64,000 nucleotides of DNA from Silene conica (taxonomy: Eukaryota > Streptophyta > Magnoliopsida > Caryophyllales > Caryophyllaceae). Of the stretch, positions 11,190 through 23,589 are shown piece after piece (position 1 is the first letter of the stretch; each line of letters starts with the position of its first letter). Made by a program: the position numbers and the translations under genes. The notes under the pieces were generated by a model. It was not told where the DNA came from. It worked only from the letters and a program-made list of their open reading frames with translations, and made no database searches. The stretch is from assembly GCA_029255685.2 (NCBI GenBank), contig CM055317.2:73645460-73709459 (forward strand), read 5' to 3'.

Positions 11190-14100
11190 TCAGGCTCGTG
11201 AGCAGCCTAGTTGGAATCGACGGATCTTCATTCTACCATCCAATGCAAGGGCAAGCACATCGAGCTCCTCCACATACCACAACTCAGAAATGACCGCCTA
11301 TGTCGACCATAACAAAAGTATGCAAGTATACATCAGTATATCAAATTATCAAGACAGTACTCTAATTCACACAGCGTCGCTGTTCGGATCTCTGGATGAG
11401 AGTGTCAAACCGACAATTACAGAAGGAACTTAGATGACAGCAAGAGCCACGGATTTTGTATAGTTTACAGTAACTACAAATTAGAATGATGCCTCTTAGA
11501 GTCTTAGCTACTGAATCGTGACCATTTCCACATTAGATAAATTAACAAGCATTCAAAATCTTTACAGCATATTCGCTGCTAATCGCTTCCAATTCACTCA
11601 AACATGCCACCAAAAAACCAGCCAAGAAAATTTTAAGTCTTAGATCACAGAATAAAGTGTGACTATCTCAGGCAGACCCTTATATTCCTTCACTATACCC
11701 TCCGTGGTGCTATATGTCTACAATCTCAAGCAGACCCTGAGACTCGTATCATTATAATCACGCTACCATGAGTAGTCGGTAATACTTTGGATGCTAGATG
11801 AGAGATTATAACTTTCCCCTCTAGTAAGAGAGAACACGGGCACAATTTGAGACAAGATTACAACATAGAGCGGTTTTTTATGCAGTGAATTTCTTGCATA
11901 AACCCAAGTCACATTACCTGAAAACCACGGATCTTATTATTCAGGAGAGCAACCAATTTATGGAACAATTGGATATCATCCGAGCTTCTACGCAGTTCCT
12001 ACACAAGTTGAATCATGATAAGAAAGTGACGGAATGCAATTACTACAAAGTGAGATGACTAGCATAAATTATACTAACCCTCTCTTCGACTTTTGGAGGA
12101 CCCAATAGCCTTGCAAATGAAGTATGAAGTATTGCGGCATCATACTGCAATGAGTAGAACAATATGTATCAGAAATGCATAAACCAATCAATACTAGTGC
12201 ATTTTATCAAATAAATGCATGACTAACACCTATTCACTAATAGCATAGAGTTCATACGATTTAGCCCATGTTCATCCTCCGGAGCAATTATTCCACATGC
12301 TTAAAGAAAGAAATTGAAGCTAATGGCAAGAATTCCCTTTCGTTTAGAACTTTTAGATAAGAAGGATAAGCTTGGATATCAAGTTTAACGACAAAAACAT
12401 CTCAAGCAATCATTACTCTCAGTCTTTTCATCTTTAGGAAGCGTAGAAAAAAACGTAGACCATAAGCCAAAAGCTTAAATTATTATAGGAAGAGGTACAA
12501 ATTTTTGAAATTATCGTTCAGGAGTACCAGAATGACTACAAATTGGATGTTCTTACAAGCTGCTTTTCGGGTGCATGTGGTAGGACACTCCTCAGCTTAG
12601 CACGTATAGTGGTCGGATCAGTACCTGAGTTCACCTACACAAAAAGCTATATGAACAAAGTACAGCAGTACCAGATGCAGCATCCCCAGTCAAATAAAAT
12701 ATGACAGAGATCTAACATGGTTGAATGCAAGGAGCTATTTTCTTTACTTCATCCCTTCTAAAAGAAGTTTGATGTGGTTCATATTATATAATGGTGAAGA
12801 TATAAGGACATTAGCGTACAGAGTCTATATCTAACAACTCGTATAGTCACAACGAAGCAATGAAAATTTAATCCCAAGTACAACAAATCAACCATGCTCT
12901 TTGATTCTTGTATAATTGCCCAAGTGCTTAATGTCCTAACCTGTTATTGCCATAGCTCGGTGTTCGTCTATGTTTCACGCCACTCATGGCCACAAGGAAA
13001 AGTTGATAATAGCAGGAGACAATGCTGTTTCTTAAGCCACAAGGAAGATGATACCGACGTTGTTAAAACAAAACGCAAGTTTAAGCCGAGAGCAATAGAT
13101 AGCTATCCTATTTCAGTTTAAGCCGATAACCCTAGATACCTAAAACTCACAAATATTTTAAGAAGTACAAGGTAAAGAAAATCATCTTGAAAAGTTACAA
13201 TTCTATAATAATGATAATCATGGTCTTACATATAGGTTTCAGTTTAGCCATCGGTTGTCATGTCCTATATCCATCATTGCCTGATTTGCATCATAGAAAT
13301 AGGCGTACCACCTCAAAATGATACTGCACTGGAGGTAACCTCTAAAACCATCGTAACTAGGTCAAAATGTGGGGTGAGGGGCCACTTTGATGAGATGGTG
13401 ATAATAAGTATAACCGTTAGCCCAGCCGATTAAACTCTAATTGATTAAACGTCATGACGAAGAAATGTGCACAGGCAATTTGGAAAATGAGTTCATCAAC
13501 GGAGATTGTATAAGTAACACCATGCTAGTAAAGAAGTTGACAATGCTCATTGGGGAGAAATAAGTCAATTGGAAGTACCTGCCAGCATCCAAGAAGAACA
13601 CCAGTTGAAGTCAAAATTACCCTTTCCAAGACAATTTTCAGCGGACAGAGTGATTGAGCTATGCTTTTAACAGCATCAGCTTCTGCTTCAATCTGATAAA
13701 GATGGTTGAGAATACTTCATAAGAAAGCTACATAACAGTTCTAAATGAGATTGAAACTTTTAGAAAGTATATGAAGACCTACTTCCTCTGGTGTGGCAGG
13801 GACAGGTGAGATATGATGTGAAGCATGGAACATGCTAAAGTGGTATAAACTTGAATTCTGAAACCAGATAGCTAACCAAAGCATGCATGAGCGATAGGAC
13901 ACAGAAGACACCGACAAATAAAGAAGTTGTGACGTGGTATACCATGAACATTAACCTTAGCCAAAGAGTACTCATAAACATTAGTGCATTGAACAGGAGA
14001 AGAAGTATGCCACTAAAAAAAACTTAAATGCCTTGAGCTCAATGTTCAGAGTCCAAACATTAGCATTAGTAGCAATATTCTAACCAAAAAAATGCAACAG

Positions 14101-16127
14101 AACAAGCAATTGGAAGTATTCTATTTTACCGCTGTCAAAGTATGGCGAGAATACATTTTGTACTGCATTTCTGCAGAAGGTAGAGCAAAAATTGAGATTA
14201 CGAGATGATCATTTTACAGCAAGAAAAAAGTAATCCAAATAATACATACGATACTGGTGCTGAATAATACATACGATATTGGTGCTGAATATTCAGGATT
14301 GAGATATAAAACATTTGCTCGCACTGGCGGATTAGCTGGCTGCAAATATGAGGTTGAATTGTCAATGTTCAGTTTACAGCATGGAACAAGTGGGGGGGTA
14401 AGAAAAAGCTAATCACAACATACAATCACCTCAAGTTCTTACCTTTGGATTAGGGGTTACAATACCATCTTTTACAATAAAAAGATCATTAAGTGAAAGT
14501 GACTGAGAAGTTTTGCCGTGCTTTAGGAAAGCTGCGCCATTCTCTTTCAAATCCCTTGCCATTTTGTCATACATTCTGGTTCTTTGTTCCATGTTTGAGA
14601 TGGGAGCACCTGTAACCAAGATTCCAGAATGCATCTGCTAAACCCTCAGCTTTATTTCTTTCTTTCTAATTAACATCATCCCTTTAACAAAGTTGCATTT
14701 GAGATTAAACACAAGCACAGACAATTCACAAAAAATAGCAGCGCAATTTTCTTAGAACATTATAAGGCAATCGCCACCCAATCTAGAACACAATTTATGG
14801 TTCCTGATTCGACATACCAAACCACATGTTTTCCGTAAGGACACAGCATTACAAGACCAGACAGTATAAGTTACCCCTACATGGCTACATTGTACCACTC
14901 TATTACAAGGGTTTCTTTTTTCCCATTACTAAAGTGTTACACCTCTAGACACTACAGAAAACAGACCAGGAACCTCCGACATAGGAGTAGATCACAACAT
15001 TATTAGCCCAGTGCTTTCAAAAGCGCTGCTACCAATGGTTTAGGTACGGGGTTAATGTATGCAGCCTTACCCATGTATCGAACACAAAGAAGTTGATTCC
15101 TAGTGATCTATAACAAAAATTGCCTTCAAATTTCATCGACCGCCTGCTACTCAATGATGCCAATGCCATAGCCAAAGCCATTGAAAACGGTAATAACCTC
15201 CTTTATCAGTATTTTATCCTTTCAACATTTCTTCTTTCAGACCTCTAGAGTCCTATAATCAATATGCTATTCTACAAACTTCTCCTGTTGTGGAATAACT
15301 ACCATCTAGCTAAGTATTCCCCGACACGTAATTGTACAAATTTACACTCAAGGTGTGTTTGGATTGAGGGATTTTGAGGGAAAGGAAAGAAAGGGAGAGT
15401 AGAGGATTTAAAATCCCTTGTTTGGATAGCAAATAAGAGTGGAGGGAAATGAAGGGGAGGGATTTCGAGGGATCCATTTTCTCTCCTCCACAACAAATCA
15501 AAATCTCTCCACAATAGGCACAGTTTGGAGGGAAATTGTATCCAAACACGACACCCCATTTCCCCTCCCTTTCTCTTCCCTCCTCCCCACCCCTCCTTTT
15601 CCCTCCAAATCTTTCAATCCAAACACACCCTCATAGAATTAAGTGATACTGACCAGTTTTCAGACATTAACATTTCCCACATTTTCCATTTCCACTAGAA
15701 TTGGAGCACAACATTACTGTTACTATTACCCACCCAAACTTGTGATCAAATATTCCGTCTTAGTCATTTGTTTACCTTTTATATTCATTCTTCATGAGCG
15801 GTTAATCAAATGTTAACAAATGATCGAGACAAATGTAGTATAAGCAAGAGATCAAAAGCCACCCCCCTTTCACTTTATAAACCAACCATTCATTCAAAAA
15901 TGGAGGAAATCAAAGAACTGAACTTACAAATTGCACAAAAAATTACATGGAACTAATTATATTACTGAAAAAAAGATGAAAATTTTACCTAGTGTAGAGG
16001 TATATTTACCGCGGGAAGAATTGATGTGAAGAAATCGGAATGCAAAAAAGAAAAGTAAAAGAGAAAGAACCCAGACGAGTAAAGCGCGTTTAGAGAGAAC
16101 CCAATAATTCCTAGCTCTTGCCATCAT
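11190..16127 (-). CDS. Plant 2H-type 'RNA ligase/cyclic nucleotide phosphodiesterase' family membrane protein
   Basis: Ten minus-strand exons were read: 16010-16127, 14443-14637, 14275-14339, 14130-14170, 13783-13871, 13579-13692, 12557-12634, 12079-12144, 11918-11998 and 11190-11297. All junctions after the second join in frame. Exon 1 encodes MMARARNYWVLSKRALLVW and a hydrophobic segment (VLSLLLFFFAF), a likely signal anchor. Then come LVTGAPISNMEQRTRMYD, ANPPVRANVLYLNPEYS, AIWFQNSSLYHFSMFHASHH, LTSTGVLLGCWQ, an ILHTSFARLLG block, and the end SELWYVEELDVLALALDGR. HTS is an H-x-S/T motif of the kind used by 2H phosphoesterases; HFS or HAS may be the partner. Exon 1 ends in phase 1 and exon 2 starts in phase 0, so a small exon is missing from this model between 14638 and 16009. 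I recognise the family from memory; the enzyme activity is an annotation-level guess. Intron 1 carries a MITE, and the ANPPVR exon has a duplicated splice donor. Confidence 0.75.
14241..14290. repeat. 25-bp tandem duplication spanning a splice donor
   Basis: 14241-14265 and 14266-14290 are identical except for one base. Each copy contains the GTATGT donor (minus strand) of the ANPPVR exon, so two equal donors stand 25 bp apart. Confidence 0.93.
15351..15629. mobile_element. MITE in the first intron of the 2H-type gene
   Basis: Inverted ends: AGGTGTGTTTGGATTGA at the left, and the right end is its near complement TCAATCCAAACACACC. Both arms are purine/pyrimidine rich (GAGGGA/TCCCTC). CTCA flanks both sides (15347-15350 and 15630-15633) but is too short to prove a target duplication. 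Superfamily not assigned. Confidence 0.75.
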
Positions 16128-16234
16128 ATTATCTTACGAATATCTACTCAGATCATTGAACATGAGCAAGAACAAGAACAAGATAATAATTCAGTAATTC
16201 TTCTCATTAATCCTCCTATTGCCTAAATCTAAAA

Positions 16235-16429
16235 GCAAATTCCCATTCGTGACGGCGTTATCCGTCACAAGCTTGTGACGGATACCGTTTTCTCTCACAA
16301 AATACTCACTTTTTCTCTCACTTTTACACTATTCATGTGGTCCCCTTTCTCCACTAACTCATTTTGTATCCATTTTATCTCACAAAATATCCGTCACAAA
16401 TGGTGACCCGTCACAAGCAAGACTTACTA
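16235..16429. mobile_element. MULE-type MITE with a 9-10 bp target duplication
   Basis: AAATCTAAAA is repeated at 16225-16234 and 16430-16439. Ends read CAAATTCCCATTCGTGACGG and, reverse complemented, AGTAAGTCTTGCTTGTGACG. Internally CCGTCACAAG and CTTGTGACGG recur. The 9-bp class of duplication fits the Mutator superfamily. It sits just upstream of the 2H-type gene. Confidence 0.82.
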
Positions 16430-16563
16430 AAATCTAAAATAACTTGCACTCTATCCTTGTGATTAAGGTAATTTCAGCTCCTTTCAATATTGCTTGATTT
16501 TATTTACATTTAATCAGTTATGTTCAGTTAATCGCTTTATAAAATCATCATATATTATACTAA

Positions 16564-18873
16564 CTAGTTTAGAACCCGTGCAAATTGCACGGAAATGCAT
16601 ACTTGAATAGTTCGTAGTTCTATATAGATAAATGTTTAAAATGTATAAAAAATCAGAATAATAGTGTTGTCAAAATGTTAAAATAGTCAAGCACAATTCG
16701 TTATTTGTAATTTAAGGTTTGGAGTAATATTTGGTCTCGCCTTTTATCTTTATTTATAAGCTTCTATTTTCAGTTACTCGACTATCACAATTTATCCTTT
16801 TATTATTGTCATATTTCAGAGTATTTGAGAACAATAGTTGTTACAGATCCAAAAATAGGCTGACCTAAGATCCGACATTGACCCAAACTCCCGAATGTGA
16901 CCCAAAATCCGAATTGATCCGATCCGGACCAAAATGACCTAAATTAACTTGATTGATAATTGATCCAACCCGAAGTGGCCACCCAAATCCAAAATTAGGA
17001 TTTCGCTCTTGATCATTAACCCGAAAATGACCCGACCCACTTAAACCGACCAACACATCAAAATAAATTTGAAACCCAAAATGACAGACACAACCTGAAT
17101 TATTCCAAATAATGATGAACTAAACTTAACCCGGCCCAAATTGGTCTGACAGAACTTGATTCGACCCATTTACCAAGTATAGTATGAAAAAAGTATAACA
17201 AAACAATGAGGGCAAAAGTAAAAAGATGTAAATAAGGAAATACATCAAGTCATAATTTTGGACTGATATTGTCGTATTGGTGGACTGTGCGTAATTTGTA
17301 CGGTTTCCATTTAAGGAAAGTATGTGTTTTGTGGGAAAATAACGTAGTAGTAATGTAGTATGTTCCATTTATTTGCCGTAAAATAAGTCATACAAAATTA
17401 ATATATCAGTAGAATATTGTCGTGGAACGTTTAATATGTTTCCGTTCTTTTTCAAAGTCTTCCCTATTGTAAAATATTGTCGGAAAAAAACTTGAAAAAT
17501 AAGTCATACAAAATTAATGTCTTAGTATAATCATTTTATAAATCTTGAACAGGAAATCTAACTTCTAAATTTTTACAAGTATAAAAAAAATTGGTTTATT
17601 TATTGAATTATATTAGCAAATATTTTGTACTTCTTTACAAATAAGAAATTAGTGACCGATGAGTAATACTCCGTAAACATTTAAGTACTCAAGTAAAATC
17701 AAATAAATAGAAATTCTACATAATCAAATCATAAAAGAGAAATAAATTATAAATGGATATATATAACATGATTAGCTAAAATTATAAAAAGAGTAAATAT
17801 AATAATACTATAATATAATAATCACAATTAGTATTAATTTGAAACTAAGTAATAATTTTACTATAAATAACGAAATAACTAATGGACGAAAAAATATTTA
17901 ACCAATGACTGACATGTGTCCAATGATTTCTCTATTATAGCTATATATGAATCATATTGCATTCTATACGTACAATAACTGTATGACACAATATATTTCA
18001 TACGTACAATATTGAAGTAAGGTAAGAATACAATTGTAAAATAATATCTTTTACGGCTGCAATATCTTTTATAAGATAAGAATACAACATCTTATACAGT
18101 TATACGGCTGCAATATTTTTTTATGGATTTCATCATATTGCATTATATACCTAGAATAGTTGTATGGTACTATATATTCCATTTTTACCTTAAGCTAGTA
18201 TATGACGTGTATTATACTCAAATATAAATTTCAATGAATTTAGTATTTTTGTTTTTTTGGTTTGTACATGTATGCGATTTACACAATTTTTTACGCAATA
18301 TATATTCCACGTCAATAACTTGATTGACTCAAGATCGCTTATCTTTTATTGATTGGTTATTTAAATATTATTTGCCGTTTTTTTTCCGAGTGTATTTCTT
18401 TGATTGATTATTTAAAAATTAATTGCCATTTTTTCCAGGTGTATTACTTTGATTTTTTATTAATAGTTATAGAAATATTCTTTTCCGTATTTAATATATT
18501 GGAAAGAAAATGAAATTCACCAGATTAGTTGCCGTATTTTTCTGTGTATTTTATAGTAACAATTATCTAAATATTCGTTTCCAAAGTTAATATAAATGGG
18601 AAGGAAAAATAAATTTATCAGATTAGTTGCCGATTTTTTAGTGTATTATATGGATTAATTATTAAAAAATATCCAAAAAATAATTTGCAATATTTTGTAT
18701 ATCTATTAGTGATGTGAGAATATTTTTTCCAATATTTTGTAACATTAATAAGTGAGAATATTTTTTCCAAAACTTAATCACATCATGGGAATTTGGGCGG
18801 GAAAATTTTTAATGTGAGAGTGACACGTGTCCAGTTAATGTATGGTGGTTCTTCTTATATACTTTTATATAGA
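16564..18873 (-). mobile_element. Non-autonomous Helitron, 2.3 kb, minus strand
   Basis: On the minus strand the 3' end is CCGTGCAATTTGCACGG followed by GTTCTAAACTAG (CTAG at 16564-16567), with T beyond. The 5' end is A|TCTATATAAAAGTATATA at 18873, followed within 40 bp by a CACGTGTC word often found near plant Helitron 5' ends. The interior is AT-rich, includes a block of GACCC/GGGTC words at about 16855-17170, and has no helicase gene. Its 5' end overlaps the neighbouring Helitron. Confidence 0.75.
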
Positions 18874-19838
18874 TGCAGAAGCCAATCCGCTGACGTGGCT
18901 TCACAGAAAACTTCCTTTGTCTGACGTGGCACGATTTCAGACCTACTGCAAAATTTCCAAAAAAATTCAAAGATTTCGTTCAACAACCCATTCCATAATA
19001 TTCTGTGCAATTAGAATATCCATAATCACCGAAGGAAAAAATACCTACAAGTATTTTTTTAGACTACATTTTCGATTTACATATGGGTTGGAATAATTAC
19101 GGGTCGGAATACCTACAAGTATTTTTAGACTACATTTTTTTATGGTTTAATCTTTATTAAATATAGGTTGGAATAATTACTCTTCATCGATATATACACT
19201 TATGTGAGCGTCGTGATTTATTAGACTACATTTTCGATTTATTGTAAGACATCTGACTATTCACGTGAATGCGAAACAATTTAACAACTACGGAGTATTT
19301 ATTTAATATAGTAAATAGTAAATGAGTGGTCATTTAATAATTTTGGAATGTTTTCGTGTAAGACGTCGCACGCAATAACTGTTATTTATTATATGAACAT
19401 TTTTAATAAATATAATCAAAAATACGTTTTTTAACCCAACTATACACTTACCACTCACGTCTCATCGGATTATTTACGTTCTGCTTTTATTGTACGATAT
19501 GTAATATACAATTTTATTTTATATATGGACTACATATTTAAAAAATGGTACAATGGGTAATTAGAAGTATACTAATTCTATTGTAAGTCTCGATCATCTT
19601 AATGAACATCTATATGATAGCTCATGTATACCGTCATACCGACGTGTGTCATAAATAATTCGAAATTTATTTATATGTATATAATTAATCAGTTTTTTTA
19701 TATTATTAATTACGGTATTCATCTTAAAGTTAAAAACAGGCCACAGTAAATAATTAATTTGCTTATCTCCAATATTGTTAACTATATTCAACTAAGATTT
19801 AAAAAACAGACCCGTGAATTTCACGGGTTAGAACCTAG
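18853..19838 (+). mobile_element. Non-autonomous Helitron, about 1 kb, plus strand
   Basis: The 3' end has the hairpin CCCGTGAA/TTCACGGG at 19811-19827, then GTTAGAAC and CTAG at 19835-19838, with T next. The proposed 5' end is TCTTATATAC at 18853, followed by GACGTGGC at 18893. The first 21 bp are also the first 21 bp of the minus-strand neighbour because the segment is nearly palindromic. No coding capacity. Confidence 0.68.
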
Positions 19839-20543
19839 TTAACTTTTAATTAAACTAAATTCACTTCATCTCAGTTCCACTCAATTTAATTCAATTAAGT
19901 TCTACTCCAATTAATTTAATTCAGCTCGTTTCAGCCGAAAAGAACAGGGCCTAAGTCTTGCTTAAGATTTGCCGGTCTTAGACGTGTTTGTGATACTCGA
20001 TCATATCACTATGTTAAATGAGATAATGTGGGAAACTGGTCTGCCCGGTCGAGTTTGAGTCACGGCATGATAATTCGGGTCAAGTTACTTTCGAGATTGT
20101 AATAACTTGGGTAGTTGGGCTTGATTGGTTCATATTATTTCGGATTTAGCTTATGTTATTTTGGATTCGCGTCATTTCAGCTTTATTATAAGGATAATGA
20201 TTTATTTATAATAACACGATTATTTCATAAGACAATCTTTTAAAGACCAACCCAATAATTACAATTTTATAGAAATAATTCATTCTATAAATAAACGGCT
20301 TAAATTACTCTATCCTTCAAGTAATTCAAATTTAATCTCTTTTATCTCCCCCACCTTCCCAAAACAAACTCAGCTAATTTTAAGCAATTCAAATTTACTC
20401 TTTATAAATGCTTGTATCTAATATGATTGTATTATTATTTATTAATATTACATATTACTTTTATTTTAAAAAACATTTTGTCGGTTTAAACATTGGTAAA
20501 TAGAAGACGATAAAAAATCTCAGCCCAACTTGTGACCTGCGTG

Positions 20544-20916
20544 TAGGGCTGTACAATGGGCTAGTCCGGGCTGGGCCAGAGGCGGGCCGGGCTGAAGAAA
20601 GTCAGCCCTGGCACGACCCTAAAATAATATAGGGCTTGGCTGGGCTAGGTCGGGCCAAGAAAAGTCGGCCCTGGCCCAGCCCTATAGGGCTGCTAGTTGT
20701 GTTTGTGGGTTGTATTTGTGTTAGTTTTATTAGTGGGCTGGGCTGCATTTCACATAGGGCTGCGGATAAGGCTGAGCTGGCAAAATCTGGTCCTATTCGC
20801 TACCGGGCTGGGCTAGCCCAGCCCGAGCCCTGTGTGGGCTAGAAAAATTGGTCCACGTAACAGGGCTATGTCGGGCCGGGCCGGGTCGGGCTGGCCTGCT
20901 ACGTTGTCCAGCTTTA
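20544..20916. mobile_element. hAT-type MITE rich in GGGCTGGGCC
   Basis: The 8-bp repeat CCTGCGTG flanks it exactly (20536-20543 and 20917-20924). Ends are TAGGGCTGTACAATG and, reverse complemented, TAAAGCTGGACAACG. The interior is GC-rich with GGGC/GCCC words, in sharp contrast with the AT-rich surroundings. Open frames here are repeat artefacts. Confidence 0.87.
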
Positions 20917-20924
20917 CCTGCGTG

Positions 20925-22373
20925 AACCAATTATTATTCGACCAGACCTAAAACTCGACATATCCGACCCGTTTGACATGTCTAAATAAGAGTACTCTCC
21001 GATCATATTAGGATACATGCAAATGCAAAGGGAGATAGCCTTTGTTTTAAGTAGAATTGATGAAATAATTGGACATGTGAAGTATAGAAGTGAAGTTAGT
21101 GTATTAGGAGTGTAGGATAGTGATAGAACAACTTGAATTTCACAATTATAGTTATAGCTAGAATAGTACACTAAAATGGCTATAAATGCTAAAAACAAAG
21201 CCCTCTCAAAATCAAGCTTTCATCTTTATTCATACATGTCTCTCAATCACATATGGCTTGTTCTTATGTCTCTTGGATCAACCTACTGATCTATCTCATT
21301 CTCACGTGATGCCTTTATTTCTTCCAACCTTACTCAATTGTTTACATTTATATTTTGAGAATACTTTTAGGAACAATCTACTTATTTCGACACTTCATAT
21401 GAGTTTATATATCTGTGTTTAGTACTCGATCTCTAGATATTGGTATGACACTCGAACACTTCATTTTAGACAAAAAACTTGACAATTTTCCATAAAATAG
21501 CTCTATACAACCCTTGGATATGCACCGTATCCGACACTTGGAGCCGAGTTGGAGTAACATTATTGGGAACAATAATTGGAAATCCAGTTTGGTCATCTTG
21601 TTATCAAATAAGAGATCATCTCCGATCCTCTTAATCTTTGTGTCAAAACTAAAGAGAAATTAATGTTAATAGTTTCGGCCATTGATTACTTTTTATATAA
21701 AAACTTGCATGCATGTAGGGTTTGAGTTTCTATACAATTGTTTTGGGGGTTATATAATTTATGTTCATTTTTTCCTAATAAAATTTACTAAAGCTTAAAG
21801 TCTAGCTTCACAAAGACAAATACAAAATATAATTGTCAATTAGATATATGTCCAATCGGTAGTTTCTCTTTGAAGTTAAATTTGATAGTTCTAATCCTAA
21901 CATTTAGATATTTAACCATTTGTTAAAGATATAGTATGAGTTTTTCATTATTAAAAAAGTGTAAAATAGAAAAAAAAAATTAAAGATAGCCAGGTATTGA
22001 GCAAAATCACAAATAGGAGACATAACACAATATGAAAGCTGAGCATTTATCTTACGTCACAAGTTTGTGACAAATTTAACCCATTATAAATTACAATTTG
22101 GGGTATACCAATCAATGATACATTCAAGTGAACGTGAGTTCTAAATAGTTTAATTTGTGTTATTGTATACAAATACTTCGTATTATCTAGATTTTGCGGT
22201 ACATTAAAATAGATTTTGTTGAATTACGTAAATGTTATAATTAGGGATATATGTTTGGTTATGTACGTCGTAATTAAAGACTTAAAGATGATCTACCAAA
22301 ATTATCAAATAAAGATCGAGAAAGTAAACAACATGTCACGGTTTTAAGTTCGGTTCTTTTCTATTAATTGTTG
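20925..22373. other. AT-rich spacer, nothing recognised
   Basis: Read on both strands. There are only short open frames without recognisable motifs. A single GTCACAAGTTTGTGAC palindrome near 22056 resembles a piece of the MULE-MITE family. Confidence 0.5.
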
Positions 22374-22820
22374 GATTATTTCCACTTTGGTGCCCTGGGA
22401 TTTGGCCTAATTTCACTTTAATGCCCCGAGATTTACGTAATTTCACTTTTGTGCCCTGACTTATGGATTACTTCTCAATTTGGTGACATCTACGAAACGT
22501 TCTAATTAATATTTTATACTAAAAATATATCTTGAACATGATAATTAAGCCTTTTATGCAATATTATGTTGATTATTCTACTTCGTATTTAATTTAGTAT
22601 CCTATTTTACACGTTATTATTTCACTTAAAATGTAATTAATTCAGATAAAAGTTAACTATTAAATATTTTAGGTCACCAGAATAAAGTTTTATTCAAAAC
22701 TCAAATCACCGAAGTGGAAATAAAACAAAACTTCAATTCACCAAAATAAAATTATTTAAATCTCGTGTCACCAAAATGGAATTATCCCGAATCTCCGGAC
22801 ACCATTGTGAATTTTCTTCA
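22374..22820. repeat. Inverted array of 30-35 bp units
   Basis: The left arm repeats (T/C)CACTTTGGTGCCCTGGGAT-like units three or more times. The right arm carries the same unit inverted (CACCAAAATGGAATT, CACCGAAGTGGAAAT, CACCAGAATAAAG). The element is therefore an inverted repeat built from tandem units, which suggests a MITE-like insertion. No target duplication was fixed. Confidence 0.65.
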
Positions 22821-23213
22821 TAATTGCTAGTAATAAGAAAACAAATAAAAAATAGACAAGCAACATGGTATAGTGAAGTACATTAAATGAGAATTCCAAA
22901 ATTGAGGAAGGACAACTATCTTATCATGTTTGCCATCTAGTTATCTTTGTAGGTGTAAGTATGAAAAAGACATGAAAATAGTGTTGAAATGTAAACAAAT
23001 CAATACAACTTGGGTTTAAATTCTAATGAGTTGGCTTCTATCTCCATCATAATATCATATCAATATATAACTACAAAAACAATAATGCAATTTCAGCTGT
23101 AAAGGATAAGCTCACCCCCTCCCATTTTCCCTACTTTACTCCAACAATTTTATGTCCTACACTTTACAACATCAATCTTAGCTTCACCTTATAATCAATT
23201 ACTTTCTATATTA

Positions 23214-23525
23214 GTCACTCTATAATCGAGTTTATCTCATTATTAATTTGGCATATTATGTTTTAAATTATTAGTTAGGACCCTAAATAATTGACTTTGT
23301 CCCACATATTCAATGTATGGTCACTCAATAATCTGAGTTTATCTGATTAATTTGACATATTATGTTCTTAATTTTAAGTTAAATGATAGAATTTGTCCCG
23401 CATTTTCATCGATCACTTTACAATTAGTCGAGTTTGTCTGATTATTTTGGCATATTACGTCGCTCTTGATGTTTACTTGTTAAGTTAAAACCCTAAATAA
23501 TAGACTTTATCTTATATTTCCAGCA
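23214..23525. repeat. Three diverged tandem units of about 100 bp
   Basis: Units start CACTCTATAATC, CACTCAATAATC and CACTTTACAATTAG. Each includes GAGTTT(A/G)TCT, a TTGGCATATTA-like word and a (G/A)ACTTTGTCCC-like word. Function unknown. Confidence 0.65.
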
Positions 23526-23589
23526 AAGTGTTTAGTGAAGACAGTGAACATTTTAATAAACATCATTATTACAATTATCAATTGGCATA

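Noticed and set aside
18842..19096. 84-codon plus-strand open frame across the Helitron junction
   Set aside because: No recognisable domain, and it starts inside the shared Helitron terminus.
20636..20842. 68-codon frame inside the GGGCTGGGCC block
   Set aside because: By-product of the hAT MITE's GC-rich words.
22374..23525. Regularly spaced repeats that might suggest a CRISPR array
   Set aside because: Units are diverged, spacers not unique, arms inverted, and the host is a plant nuclear genome.
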